A stretch of DNA of 64,000 nt, taken from NCBI GenBank assembly GCA_023627715.1, contig JAMAHW010000081.1, forward strand, positions 62,001 through 126,000. The letters run 5' to 3'. This DNA comes from Periconia sp. R9002 (taxonomy: Eukaryota; Ascomycota; Dothideomycetes; Pleosporales; Periconiaceae). Shown in pieces: positions 53,858 through 64,000 of the stretch. Positions within the stretch are counted from its first letter, which is position 1. The number at the start of each line of letters is the position of its first letter. The position numbers were made by a program, and so were the translations under genes. The notes under the pieces were generated by a model. That model did not search any database. It saw only the letters and a program-made list of their open reading frames with translations, and was not told the origin of the DNA.

Positions 53858-54289
53858 AAAAATGTGTCACGCTGTATGTGTGTTGTGTGTATTATCTCAT
53901 TTTTTCCCCCTGTCTTCATTTAATAAGCTTTTACGTGTGCTTGTGTTGTTTGCTATGAGGGCGAGTTGATGTGATACTTCTGTGATGATTTGGATTATTG
54001 TTATTATTATCCAAATCTTTGAACGTGTGCGTGTTTCTACACACACACACTACGGTCTTGTATTATTAAGGGGGGCGGGGTTTCTGTCTACACAGCCCTA
54101 ACTCAACATGATTTTTATCAAGTATATTGTAAAACGGGGTAGGTTCGGGTTTATAGAAGAAGCGGGGAATTATATATAAAGTGTGTAGTATAAAGTGAAG
54201 GGTATCATATCATGTTTGTGGATGTAGACACATGGATGGATGGATTGGGGGTAAGTCGACAGACACTACAGGTGTTTACGCTGACCGCC

Positions 54290-54800
54290 AAGCTTATAAC
54301 GGCGTTTGCAATTTTTCTACGCTCTAGTATATAAAGTAGGTTCTATGTGTGTTTTGGACGTTTTGAATAGTATAGTACTACCTAGGCTGCCTAGGCTTAT
54401 CAGTGCTCTTCAATAAAACATATCCCCCCCCCCTTATCTAGCGCTCTTCTAAAAATCTGTAATACATCACTTTACATATACGTTACCTTATATTATATAT
54501 ACTCCGTATACTCCTATTAGATCCCCTCCTTGTAAAACACCCTACGGTTATTACTTTTAGGGTAAAGTATACTAAAATTTAATATATATGTACTATTTCT
54601 AATATTTCTAATAGGTTCTTACCTATTTAAGTAAGCTCCTTTCTCCCTTTCTTCAAGGCTGAAAATAGGTGGGGGGGATGTTTTTATGAAAACGATAATA
54701 GTTTAGAATTTTTTTTAAGAGATAAAATATAAAAATACGCTAATAAAAAAACGAGAAACTAGGTTCCATACTCCACTAAAACTTATATCAACTAACGATA
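54290..54800. repeat. AT-rich, probably RIP-altered repeat relic
   Basis: A sharp switch to AT-rich, TA-dense sequence without open frames, adjacent to the bacterial-looking gene. No transposon family could be named, and boundaries are approximate. Confidence 0.45.
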
Positions 54801-55115
54801 AAGCATATGTATATTACGAATAAGCTACACACGTTCAATTACCACACAAACGAGCGACTTGACCCTACCCGCACATCCCCTTATCTCCTCTCACCTCCAC
54901 AATCCCCCCAAAGCAAAATAAGCTCGGTCGTAAAAAAAATTCTTGGTAAAGACCGTATTCAGCGCTTTTCTTTCCACCCCTACCCGTCTCAATCATCCAC
55001 GAGCACACTATCCGCGTCCTAGAAATCACGCAACTAACATATCCAACATCTGCTCGCTCCGCGCTACGCGCTTCCCCAGACCCTTTCCACACTTCAAATA
55101 CACCCGGAATAAGAT

Positions 55116-57644
55116 CTACTTCCCAAAGGTGATCGGGTTGGCCATATACTTGTTGACCTTATCCTGGGTCCACGGGCCCGTCTTGCCAACCGTAGTAATA
55201 AGACCTGTGGTGGCTCCACCACCCAGCAGGACGGTGAAGATGCCGCGCAGCGGGAAGTCCTGGTATGACGGGAAAGACAAGTCGTATGGCGCGGCCTGGG
55301 CGAAGAGGTCCTGGACATCAGGGTGGGGGTTGAGGCCGCCGAGCTTGATGGCCAGGATCTTCAGATTGACATTCTTGTAATCATTACCAACTGCCGGGTC
55401 GCCAAACAGATAAGTGCCGCCGGTGCCCCAGTGATCGCCCTCAAGGTCCGCCACCGTTTCATTCTTGCTCGGGATGCGACTAGCAGGCACCTGCCAGGGA
55501 GCAACGGGGATCTGCAGCTCGAGACTGGTGGCGCTGACAAAGTCATAGAAGCGCGCCCACTCGTACGGGCCGTAGCAGTAGCTGTTTGCGTAGGAGCGTG
55601 CCGTGAAGTCATCGGCCTCATAGCGGTCTATGGCCAGGAAATCGGGCTGGTACGCGCCGCCATATGCGCCGACGGTACGGAGCCAGTCGGCTGTCTTCTT
55701 GGCTGCGGAGACAGGGCCCTCACTGTTGGGGTCCCGCGAGTAGACCCAGGTTGACGAACCAACGCCCCAAAGGTTAACTTGCCAGGCAAATACGACATCC
55801 GGGGCGACAGTTCGGATTAGCCAGTTGGTCGCCTGCACGTAGCCTTTGAGTGTGTCTTTGATGTCGTCTGGAACCTTGACATCAACGCTCCAGTGGTCAA
55901 GTGCCTTTTGTAGCGGGTCACGCACAAGCATGTAGTAGTTTTCATTAAAGTTCTGCTGCGCATCTGCGGCCGCTTTCTGTGTCTCACCGAGGAAATCAGC
56001 GTTGATAATGTAGCCCGCGGGTACAGAGCGTTTGAGACTATCCGATGCAGCTTTCTTGTTGGCAATCTGTAAGGACAAGATCAGATTACCGAAGCTGTGC
56101 TCGTGGTCGAGGGTGCTGTCCAACTGCCCTTTCATGTTTCCTAGGGATAGATTGCATGTATATGAGATCATTATGGGCAGCACTGGCGTGTCAAAGGCGA
56201 GAGCTGACTGTATCGCATTTGCAACATCAATGGTTTTAGTCGTAGCAGGGTCGTCAGAAAGGTAACGTCCGGGATCGCCCGCACCATCGTTGCCAGCATA
56301 CTTGAAAATCGATGTTGCCTTGGCGTTGATGAATGCGCTTCCCTCGAGATCGGCTAGATCACTGATGGCCCCGAAACTCAGGTACTTAGGGAATCCCTTG
56401 ACGGCGAGATTGGCACCTTTCCGCGTCTCGATCGGTAGCATGGAACCGCTGCTGACAGTTATGGTAGCGGGCGCTATGGCGCCATATACAGTTGAATCCA
56501 GGATATAATTATTGACGTTAACCGTATATTCGCCAGGAGCCACAAGTACACCAAACGGGGTGGTGCCTCCTGCAATGTCGACGTCTTGTGAATACACAAG
56601 GGATTTAGATGTTGAGGAGAGGCGCACGGACAGGGTGTTGCCAGCCTTGACGGTATCCCGTGTACGCACTACGATGGAAAGCTCTACGAAACCAGTGGTG
56701 TCGATCTGCTCCGACTTGAAATCGGAACTGCCAACTGAGATGCCGACGACCTTGTTGTCGAGCGTTACGGACTTGGTAGCCGAATACTTGACATTGTTCA
56801 ATGTGATGCTAACGCTGGTATTGGCAGTACCTGATACAGGTTGTCGGACCCAGCGCTGAGTGCTGTTGCTGGGGGTAGAGTACTTTTGAAGTTGGTTGCC
56901 GTTCCCAACTATGAGAACATCGAGCAATTCCTTATCGATAGGTGATGAGAGTTGTCCAATGCTCACATCTAGCGTGGAATATTTGTTGACTGTGGTGTAG
57001 CTGACGTTTATCGAGGTCGTCTTGCCAACCTCAACAGTGGCTGAAGTGGGTGAGGCCAGGGCGATGGCGACCACGGTCTGTTCCGAGTTGTAGAGCTCAT
57101 CGACAGCGATGGATAAGTTGTTGCCAGCTACTGCATCTACTGATGTAGTCTTGCCAGGCGTCGCCGTGAGCTTGGTAGTCCCGACATAGACGGTCTGGTC
57201 GATCCCGTCGAGTGCCGCATCTGGAGATGCTGCGATCGTGATTTCGACGGTGCCGCTAGGTAACGAGTCGGTGTAGAACTCCCAATTGTCCGTCCATAAG
57301 CTCGAATTGGTAGTCAAGTCCCCGTTAATTTCGAAGCTGAGGGAATCGTTTTTGCCGAAGGTGAGGGATTGAGAGAATATTACTTTGGCCGTAGCACTAA
57401 CAGTCGTAGTGTCGACCGCCTCACTAGAAACGACCTCTGTCGATACCTCTTGCCACGTAGATAAGTTTGGATCTACAATGAGGCTCTCCGTCGTTAGGGT
57501 CGGATGGAGAAACTTGACACCCAAGAATTTATCAATTTTAACTGCGCTTCCATCATCATAGCGGATATTCGAGACGACGAGGGTTCCATACCATGGGCCA
57601 GCTCCGCTGCCTATAGCAACGTCGGCAAGAATTTTGCGAGCCAT
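55116..57644 (-). CDS. Intronless multidomain protein, glycoside-hydrolase-like, bacterial appearance
   Basis: One open frame of 842 residues with no intron. Residues ~1-130 (ILADVAIGSGAGPWYGTLVV, LHPTLTTESLIVDPNLSTW) look like a beta-sandwich, possibly carbohydrate binding. Residues ~140-400 hold repeated strand-rich segments (TVYVGTTKLTATPGKTTSV, ATVEVGKTTSINVSYTT) like Ig or cadherin modules. Residues ~410-842 look like an alpha/beta barrel with acidic residues after strands (INADFLGE, LAIDRYEADD) and aromatic motifs (VNLWGVGSSTWVY, GDHWGTGGTYLFGD), suggestive of a glycoside hydrolase, but no family is recognised. There is no signal peptide, odd for such a protein. ATG 57644 has the best context (AGCATGG); ATGs at 57695 and 57815 would lengthen it. 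It may be horizontally acquired. Confidence 0.7.
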   Translation of the reverse strand: MARKILADVAIGSGAGPWYGTLVVSNIRYDDGSAVKIDKFLGVKFLHPTLTTESLIVDPNLSTWQEVSTEVVSSEAVDTTTVSATAKVIFSQSLTFGKNDSLSFEINGDLTTNSSLWTDNWEFYTDSLPSGTVEITIAASPDAALDGIDQTVYVGTTKLTATPGKTTSVDAVAGNNLSIAVDELYNSEQTVVAIALASPTSATVEVGKTTSINVSYTTVNKYSTLDVSIGQLSSPIDKELLDVLIVGNGNQLQKYSTPSNSTQRWVRQPVSGTANTSVSITLNNVKYSATKSVTLDNKVVGISVGSSDFKSEQIDTTGFVELSIVVRTRDTVKAGNTLSVRLSSTSKSLVYSQDVDIAGGTTPFGVLVAPGEYTVNVNNYILDSTVYGAIAPATITVSSGSMLPIETRKGANLAVKGFPKYLSFGAISDLADLEGSAFINAKATSIFKYAGNDGAGDPGRYLSDDPATTKTIDVANAIQSALAFDTPVLPIMISYTCNLSLGNMKGQLDSTLDHEHSFGNLILSLQIANKKAASDSLKRSVPAGYIINADFLGETQKAAADAQQNFNENYYMLVRDPLQKALDHWSVDVKVPDDIKDTLKGYVQATNWLIRTVAPDVVFAWQVNLWGVGSSTWVYSRDPNSEGPVSAAKKTADWLRTVGAYGGAYQPDFLAIDRYEADDFTARSYANSYCYGPYEWARFYDFVSATSLELQIPVAPWQVPASRIPSKNETVADLEGDHWGTGGTYLFGDPAVGNDYKNVNLKILAIKLGGLNPHPDVQDLFAQAAPYDLSFPSYQDFPLRGIFTVLLGGGATTGLITTVGKTGPWTQDKVNKYMANPITFGK

Positions 57645-59235
57645 GCTACGGGACCGGAAGCAGGTGTTGATAGATTGGCGCAGAGATTGGAGCATGAAAG
57701 TGAGTCTGAAAGGTTGACGAGGAAAGTAGAGAAGACGAGGGGAAATACCCAGTACTTGTAGACGTGTCGAGGCCTCAGTCAAGACCAATCCTCCCACGGC
57801 CGTTTGACGACACATCGCCACTGGCAATTCACTTTCAACAAATGTGTGCTAGGGTAGACGACAACCAGCAGTCTCCTCGTACAAGTTCTACCCAACATAT
57901 TACAAGACGCTCGTTCCATTTGTTCCGCCGTGTTCGCCGACCAGGGACATACCAATCAAATTTTTAACTTTTCGGTAACTCCAAACCCAAACCTAAGCCT
58001 AGAAACCTCGTTCCTAGCGTAGACACCTTCAAGCGTCTGGCGGCGTGGACTAACTAGTAAAGACATGCCAGGATCCAAATAAACCGCTCAAGCTCAACCA
58101 GTCTAACGTGCAATACAAACTAGGCAAGTAGATGCCTCAACTACCATATCCATGGTTGAGCAACGAGTTGGAATCAAGCCGTATCAACACTACATACCCC
58201 TTCTAGTAAAATTAGGCTTACGGTGACACTTCGATGACCTAAGGCCAACCAATTCCCTGGGCTATGTGGTCCGAGTACACTTTCCAAAGATCTAGTTGAG
58301 ATTGCACGGGCTTCACCCCTCCTGCTGAGACGCTACCGGGCGTCTAAGGTAGCTCCACTGCCGTTCAGCATGATTGATGACGTGGCAGGAGGTTAGAGAT
58401 ATCCAGGATAAGGGGTAAGGGAATAGCCGTTGGCTTCCAAGTGGTCGTAATTTGAATGGGGAAAGATATCGACACCTGTACATAAGTGATTTCAGGATAG
58501 TAGACCCCGCAAGTAGCGGCAATACTGTGATCCGTCAAGGCGCAGAGAAGAATTAGCATTCGGGCATGTGAGGCATTTTGTTAATTGGCTGTGTTTTGGT
58601 GTAGGCAGCTAACTCGTGCAGCAAATGGAATATGTTGCAGTAATGTAGAGTCGTATAGGTATCAATCTCTAATGAGCCCTTGTTTAGCTGAAGTGCTGTA
58701 ACTCGCACGGCCACCTAGTGATCTAAACGCGTTAGTAGCATCAGTGTGAGGTGGTCTATCCTAGGCCCTAGAACTGAGGCGTGGAACGAGACCCAAAAGT
58801 ATTATATGTATATTAAAGAGGAGATAAGTATAGCAACTATATAAAGAGAAACTGTAGAGTAGAACTAACAATGGCATAAGAATCAACAGTTCACAGAGCT
58901 TGCATCTGTATAGAAAAAAGAATAGGAACAGGTAGCAAAAAAGGTGGGGAGGAAAGCGATGAACGACTAAAAGCAGAGTTAGGACTATAGAGGTCATTTT
59001 ATAGAAGAAAACGATAAGCTGCTTACTAAAAGATACGGTAAGAAATTTTAGTTAGGCAAATTTTGTATCTTCTAAAGCTCCGAAATTAGCTGGCTTGCAT
59101 GCCTCCATTTTTGGCGGACAAAATCGCAAGATTCGGAGGCACCCAAGCCAACACAATATCGTTTATGAGGAGTTCGTTGCTGGTAAAGTTGTAATAATAA
59201 GGTATGTTATACCTAGGTTAGTATTTAAAGCGTTA
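57645..59235. other. Intergenic, partly repeat-like
   Basis: No credible gene. An AGACGC/GCGTCT hairpin is near 58327-58344. From about 58740 to 59230 the sequence is AT-rich with CCTAGG-type words (58759, 59211), resembling a decayed retrotransposon or LTR, although neither terminal repeats nor protein relics could be defined. Confidence 0.4.
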
Positions 59236-61616
59236 TTAGACCAGCCTGAAAACACTCTCTTCAAAACCCCTCCCTCCCAAAGCAAACGCCTCACCTCTCA
59301 TGAGCCCCTCAAGGTAATATTCCCCCACAAACACATACAACCCAAGCTTCTCATCTTCCGGTCGAAGTAAATACGGCACCGCTCCTCCATACAGTACCAC
59401 TACTACATCACCTACGCGTGCCGGTGCAGAACATAGCCCTTTATCTCCGCTCTCGGTTTCAATCACGCAGTTCTGGACGCACGGGAGGAGGACTGCATCA
59501 TTTTGCGGGTTCTCCTCATCCAGATGTGTGTTTACATGCGGGCGTAAGTGATTATCTAGTAACGTGGAATAGGACACGTCGAGCGCGTCCCACGGCGCCC
59601 CCGTCGAGTTATTCCACGTCAACTGGCAACCCGAAGGATCGAACACGCGCAAGTACGCCTTGAGCATGTCGCGGAAACGAGCTAGGATTGAGTTTGATGA
59701 CGAGATGGGGGGGAAGGAGGCGATGGGACTGATTCGGACGCCTTTGAATGCTGGGATGGACCAGTTGATGTTTGTGTGGTGGTTCGAAAGCGGCGGGCTA
59801 GTTTTTTCTAGGAGGAGAGCGAAGTCGATGCAGTGGTTGCCGCATGCGTTGTAATCGGCTGTTTTGTCTAATGCGAGTGTGCCGCGCGACCAACGACTGT
59901 TTCCATCGGTCCAGAGCGTCCATGATGGCCGGCGATGCGGAGTGTTATCGAGCCAGTCGTTATTCGAGTCCACCTCCACACCGTGCGAGGCGATGTCGGA
60001 AAGATCGACCCAGGTCCGGTGCCGCAATGTATGAACTGCCGAAAAGATCCTCAAAGAGCGATGTTCTTTGATCCACCATATAGTGAAATCAGCGTAGACT
60101 TGCTCAGGCTTCTTTGCGTAATCAGGCCGTACTAGACCATCCAATTCTGCAATGCGGTGTGTCTCCCTACCGAATACCAACAGCGCGAATATACGATCGC
60201 GGGGATCGGAAGCTTTCATGTCTAAGCCTTTGATTATGATGGGGAGGATGTCTGGACGGGGCCCGGCTGTGACGTTCTGGGGCGTACGTCTGTCTCTGGT
60301 GACATTTAGCAGCTCTATCCAGAGCATCGGCATCGACGGATTCCTTCGTCCCGGGAAGTTGTTAAACAGGCAGATGTTTGCCTGAACGACCAACCACCAC
60401 GGCAGCTTCAGGTGGCCGCAGAGAACGGATATAGGGCCATGTTTGTCGTTGTCCCGGTGGTCCACTGAGCGAAGAGATGACAACGCATTCCACACCTCCT
60501 GGACGACCCAGACACGCTGGAACCAGGGTCGCAGGAAGAGCCGGTCGTGCCATAAGCCGGCATCACGGTGCGATTCCGCCGGGTTCGTTTCGCAGGTGGA
60601 AGCGATGGTCTGCCAGACGGCTACATCGCTCTGCGTGTGGAAGTGGCCGTCGTCCAATTCACCTAGCCAGACCGAGAGCGAGTCCGCAGAAGCGTAGATC
60701 TCGCCCATGAGCGCGACTTGGTGGCTCTTTTCTTGCGGGTCGCATTGGTTGATGCACAGCAAGTCTATCCAGAATGTGCGAGCCCGATCCGGTTGCCGCA
60801 AACGTTTGAGTGCGTTTTGTAGGTTTGTGCTGATGTGAACTTGTTTGGGACGGGATTCTCCAGGAGAGCTGGTTAACAGGATGGGACTTGTACTCTGACC
60901 ATCACCCCAGCAGTAGGAAAGCGCCTCATACGGGTCATGATTCGGGTCCGCCAGATTGATGTATTTCAATTTCAAATGCGGCGGCGACGGCTCGTCACCA
61001 TCAAGGGCTGAATGGTTAATACTACTTGGCTCGATGCTCACTAAACGGATTTCCTTCTTTGCAATCTGCAGCGGTCTGTACGCGTCGTACGTGTCCTCTG
61101 CATACACGGCTCTTGGAAGTGACATCTCCGGGATGAGCTCGATCCAGATTTCAATGCAAGCTTCGAATACATAGTTGACCCAAGCTCGCAGCTCAGCTCT
61201 GGGCACACTCTGGATAACATCACCGGCCTGGAGCGCAGCCAACCACTTCGAAGGCGTGATGCCAGAATGCGAGGTCGGCGCTTCTTTGTGTTCCTCACCG
61301 AGCAGCCAGTACTTATCATCTCGGAAATCCCAGCAAACAACATGTTTTTTGGGCGCAGAAGATGCGCGGACGTTTTGCGTCGTGACCTCGCGCGGGATGC
61401 GATCGCGGCCAGTGCCGTCGACGACCCGCACTTCGAAGTAGGTCCACGTATCTTGATAAGTGCCGTTCAACTCCGGGTGGAAAGTAGCCCATCCTTGATC
61501 GTGCGAAATGGTGATAAAGACTGCTCTACGGACAACGACGCGGTGATCAGGGATACGTGGGACTTGTAAAGAAAGATAGGGCCGCTCAGGGCATTCTTCA
61601 CATACGGTTTTGCGAC
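59236..61616 (-). CDS. HET-domain protein with N-terminal fungal accessory region
   Basis: A long exon encoding at least 790 residues. The HET domain (about residues 235-420) has the full set of signatures: YEALSYCWGD, LQNALKRLRQ with RTFWIDLLCINQ, MGEIYASADSLSVWLG and RPWFQRVWVVQEVW. An N-terminal region precedes it (VRRAVFITISHDQGW, TYFEVRV, KKHVVCWDFRDDKYWLL), a segment found with HET or other modules in ascomycetes. The frame up to 61653 has no upstream ATG, and the first internal ATG lies after conserved sequence, so an upstream exon is expected. An acceptor at 61617-61619 (CAG on the minus strand) and a donor at 61663 would give a 47-base intron, leading to a frame that itself lacks an ATG. 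The true start is not resolved. Confidence 0.85.
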
Positions 61617-63223
61617 CTGTATGGGAAGCGGTGAAATGCTGCCAACTTGGCAAAATGTCGTACTGTGAAGCCGTTTCCTGATAGACACGCCGTAGAGGGT
61701 ACTGAGATAAAGGCAGAGGGCTAGAGTGTGTCCAGTGGATGGGCTGTGGCCTCGCTGAAGATTCTGGTCTATTTTATTTCTGAGCCCAATAACGGCCGTC
61801 CTGAAGCACCGTCTACGTAAAGTAGATGAAGTCCTGATAGAGCAGAGGAACGAAGACCAGAAGACACTGACAATGGCGGCCAGGCTGATGTAACTGCGGA
61901 GTCTGCCAATGAAATGCACATGTGGCTGCCTTAGGCGAGAGACGATGTCCTCCACCGGTGGCCAGCCTCAAACTGCTTCAAGGGCAAAGTGCCGCGGAGA
62001 CCAATATTTTCTCATCATCGTATGCCTACCTAACATTTCCTCGATCCAGCTCATACCGACCTTGGAAATGGGTGGTGGTGGTGACGTGAAATAGTGATAT
62101 GTAACGGAAGGTGGGGGGAGTGATGGACGTGAGGTGATTTGAAATAAGATATATAATGTCTTTTCTCTTTTCGCTAAGGTACGAAAGTACAAAGTATGCA
62201 ACAAAAAACGCCGTCGCCGTGCTGCATGTATCTATGTATATATCCATGTGTGAGAGTTGTTTGATTCCGCCTGCTAAAAAAAACGCATAACCAAAACAAA
62301 CAAGCCCATACTCCATGTGCATCTCTACTTCCGTGGGGTCAGCGGATAGCCCGTAGATGAAGCAGTCTAGATCTAAAACCGGGTTTCTGGAACCGTCTCC
62401 ATGCGGGGTCGGGGCAGGGGGCCAAAACTCGGTAGGTAGCGCCAGTTGACTCAGGTTTTTCCGATATGTTTGGGCTCACGCTCGAAGTCAACATCATTCA
62501 TGTCACCGATGCTGTGGACTAAAACGGGAGTTTCAGATGGCAGTATCAGATAGTCCTCTTGCGCCAGCACTTGCAGAGCAAATCGCTGGAAAACGCAACT
62601 AGCCGACCAGCAGACCATCAAACATCAAACCTAATTCGCCGACTCTCTTCACTACTGATTTTTATCGATAGGGGGCTTCACGAGAGCGTAATGTGGCATT
62701 AAATGTGGCCGGGCAGGACTACAAATTCTGTGTTGACCAGTAGAACCTCCCACGTGCTGCTTTTCTCATGCTTCATTGTGAATTATACAAACCGCAGGAG
62801 CGGAAGCAGAGCCTATGGATAACGCTGATTTGATCAAAACACCACATTGATTGTACCCATGAACCAATCGCCAATGATGAACATGCGACTTTGTTGACGC
62901 GCTGCCCCGCTTTGAACCTCTGCCACCTCGCTAAAAAGCCAGAGACATTACCCCCACGCAATCTTTCCTCAACCCTTCTATCTTCTCCCTCGCGTAAATT
63001 TTTGCGTATCTGTATCTTAGCGACATGACTCTGACAATCCAAGGGCCGTCTCATACAGTAACAATGGTTTGGAAGATTTTTGATTAAGAGATATAAGACA
63101 ATTACTAAGTTAACAATTGATTTGAGTACAAGAGATGATTGGTAATGATACTACTGGGTAACTAAACACATCGTACTGGGCAGCTTCATTCGAGCTCATC
63201 GGTTGATCTTCTCGTATATGAAT
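61617..63223. other. Intergenic, including dispersed repeat copy 2
   Basis: This contains the unresolved 5' part of the HET gene (61.6-62.0 kb), the second copy of the dispersed repeat (62194-62304), and otherwise no recognised gene. A minus-strand frame at 62773-63054 shows no recognisable domain. Confidence 0.45.
62194..62304. repeat. Dispersed ~110-base repeat, copy 2
   Basis: It begins GTATGCAACAAAAAACGCCG, passes TGTATCTATGTATATATCC, and ends with an A run then CGCATAACCAAAACAAACA. It matches 17256-17363 along its length in the same orientation, with weaker similarity continuing a little further left (TTTTCTCTTTTCGC here, TTTCCTTTTCCGC there). Confidence 0.65.
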
Positions 63224-63997
63224 CTAACGATTCGCAAGACTCACACGGCATGGATACCTGTCTGCGGGGTGGGCACCCGATCTTCCCGTTTGATAAGCAC
63301 GTTCTCCTAGAACAGTCTTGAGTTCCTCGCGCCTCAGGCCCAAAGTCCTCATGATCCTAGTCCAAGTGACTTCTCTTTCGCGTCTCCGAGAATCCCACTC
63401 GTCGTAGGCTGGCTTGAAGTCGAACTTACGGGCAGTCATGATAAGTGCAACACGTAGTTCGTTGTTGACAAGTGTCTGCGCAATGCAATTGCGGGATCCA
63501 TGCTCAAATGGTCGATAGGAAGTTGTTGGTGATTTCGGGTACAATTCATGTCCGGGTTCGACTAGCCAGCGTTCTGGAATAAATTCGCGAGGTCGCGGCC
63601 AGAACCTAGGATGAACGTGCACATAGCGATGCATAACAGTCACATTGAGGTTTTCAGTCGGTACTAGATTTCCCTTACCGTCCACGATAGACACACCAGC
63701 CGCACCATCACGAATGTTTGATGCGGGTGGGAACAGGCGAAGGGTTTCTTTGATGACCGCCATGGTATACCGACACTGATTGATAAGAGCCGGTTCTTTT
63801 CTCAGTCGATCACCAGCTTCAGAGTCCGATCCAAATATTTCGTCGTGCTCTTTGCGTAGTTTTGCGAGAGCCGAAGGATTCTGTGAAAGCAGATGGAACG
63901 TATACACGAACGTTGTAGCTGTGGTATCGTTTCCGGCGAAGAGGAACATTCTGATCTGGTTTGCCGCTACATCAGCAAATTGAACATCTAGTTCCAA
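63224..63997 (-). CDS. Cytochrome P450, C-terminal part, cut by the window edge
   Basis: 257 residues are visible; the N-terminal part lies beyond the right edge, so the apparent start is not real. Core motifs are present and normal: I-helix AGNDTTATT, ExxR as KETLR, the PERW-type motif (FIPERWL), and the heme loop FEHGSRNCI with the Cys ligand. The last is followed by AQ where most family members have GQ or GM. This suggests a functional class II P450 of a secondary-metabolite or xenobiotic type. It is not the same family as the frameshifted P450 at 40-41.7 kb, judged by different ExxR and heme regions. No cluster partners are visible to its left. Confidence 0.88.
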   Translation of the reverse strand: MELDVQFADVAANQIRMFLFAGNDTTATTFVYTFHLLSQNPSALAKLRKEHDEIFGSDSEAGDRLRKEPALINQCRYTMAVIKETLRLFPPASNIRDGAAGVSIVDGKGNLVPTENLNVTVMHRYVHVHPRFWPRPREFIPERWLVEPGHELYPKSPTTSYRPFEHGSRNCIAQTLVNNELRVALIMTARKFDFKPAYDEWDSRRREREVTWTRIMRTLGLRREELKTVLGERAYQTGRSGAHPADRYPCRVSLANR

Positions 63998-64000
63998 GTC

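Larger units (their letters stand above)
53768..55115. other. Intergenic, with AT-rich decayed tract
   Basis: A GAAA tetranucleotide run is at 53831-53857 and a CA run at 54040-54050. From about 54290 to 54800 the sequence becomes AT-rich with many TA steps (TATTATATATACTCC), which looks like a repeat changed by repeat-induced point mutation. A CCTAGGCTGCCTAGG palindrome is at 54381-54395. Confidence 0.5.

Noticed and set aside
58260..58345. tRNA-like or structured RNA near the AGACGC/GCGTCT hairpin
   Set aside because: Only one stem is visible; no B-box (GGTTCGANTCC) or cloverleaf could be found.
62773..63054. 93-residue minus-strand open frame
   Set aside because: No domain, and no support from context; left as intergenic.

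Overview
The window looks like nuclear DNA from a filamentous ascomycete (Pezizomycotina). A dothideomycete is plausible but not proven. The reasons are short introns (about 45-65 bases) with GT..AG ends and CTAAC or CTGAC branch sites, families typical of these fungi (HET-domain proteins, a Pir cell-wall protein, a fungal rhodopsin-like membrane protein, an arrestin-type adaptor, F-box and BTB proteins, P450s), long pyrimidine-rich leaders, and AT-rich tracts that look like repeats decayed by repeat-induced point mutation. I see no tRNA, rRNA, CRISPR array or complete transposase gene.

Layout. 1-7.4 kb: a long imperfect inverted repeat (MITE-like), a GMC oxidoreductase, then two related F-box-type loci in tandem; the second is cut by an in-frame stop. 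7.7-20.3 kb: three minus-strand genes, a secreted Kelch protein, a large isochorismatase-like/AlkB/GST fusion, and the checkpoint and replication BRCT protein Rad4/Dpb11, whose seven exons I could place. 23-31.3 kb: an arrestin-related adaptor, divergent from rad4, and a plasma-membrane Na+/H+ antiporter. 34-39.4 kb: a BTB protein, a secreted Cys/Thr-rich protein and a HET-domain protein. 40-44.1 kb: a P450 with a broken heme motif and two minus-strand genes of unknown function. 44.7-53.8 kb: a Gln/Pro-rich protein, a Pir cell-wall protein, an F-box protein and a seven-helix rhodopsin-like protein. 55-64 kb: an intronless bacterial-looking multidomain protein between AT-rich tracts, a second HET protein, and a P450 that runs off the right edge.

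No biosynthetic cluster or operon-like unit is evident. The core genes (rad4, nha1, arrestin, Pir, Gln-rich protein) alternate with accessory genes (HET, F-box, GMC, P450, the bacterial-looking gene), and the accessory genes lie beside the repeat relics. The observations I would follow up first are the AlkB fusion whose isochorismatase domain has lost all three catalytic residues, the likely horizontally acquired gene at 55-57.6 kb, the frameshifted P450, the interrupted F-box paralogue, and a roughly 110-base sequence present both at 17.3 kb and 62.2 kb.
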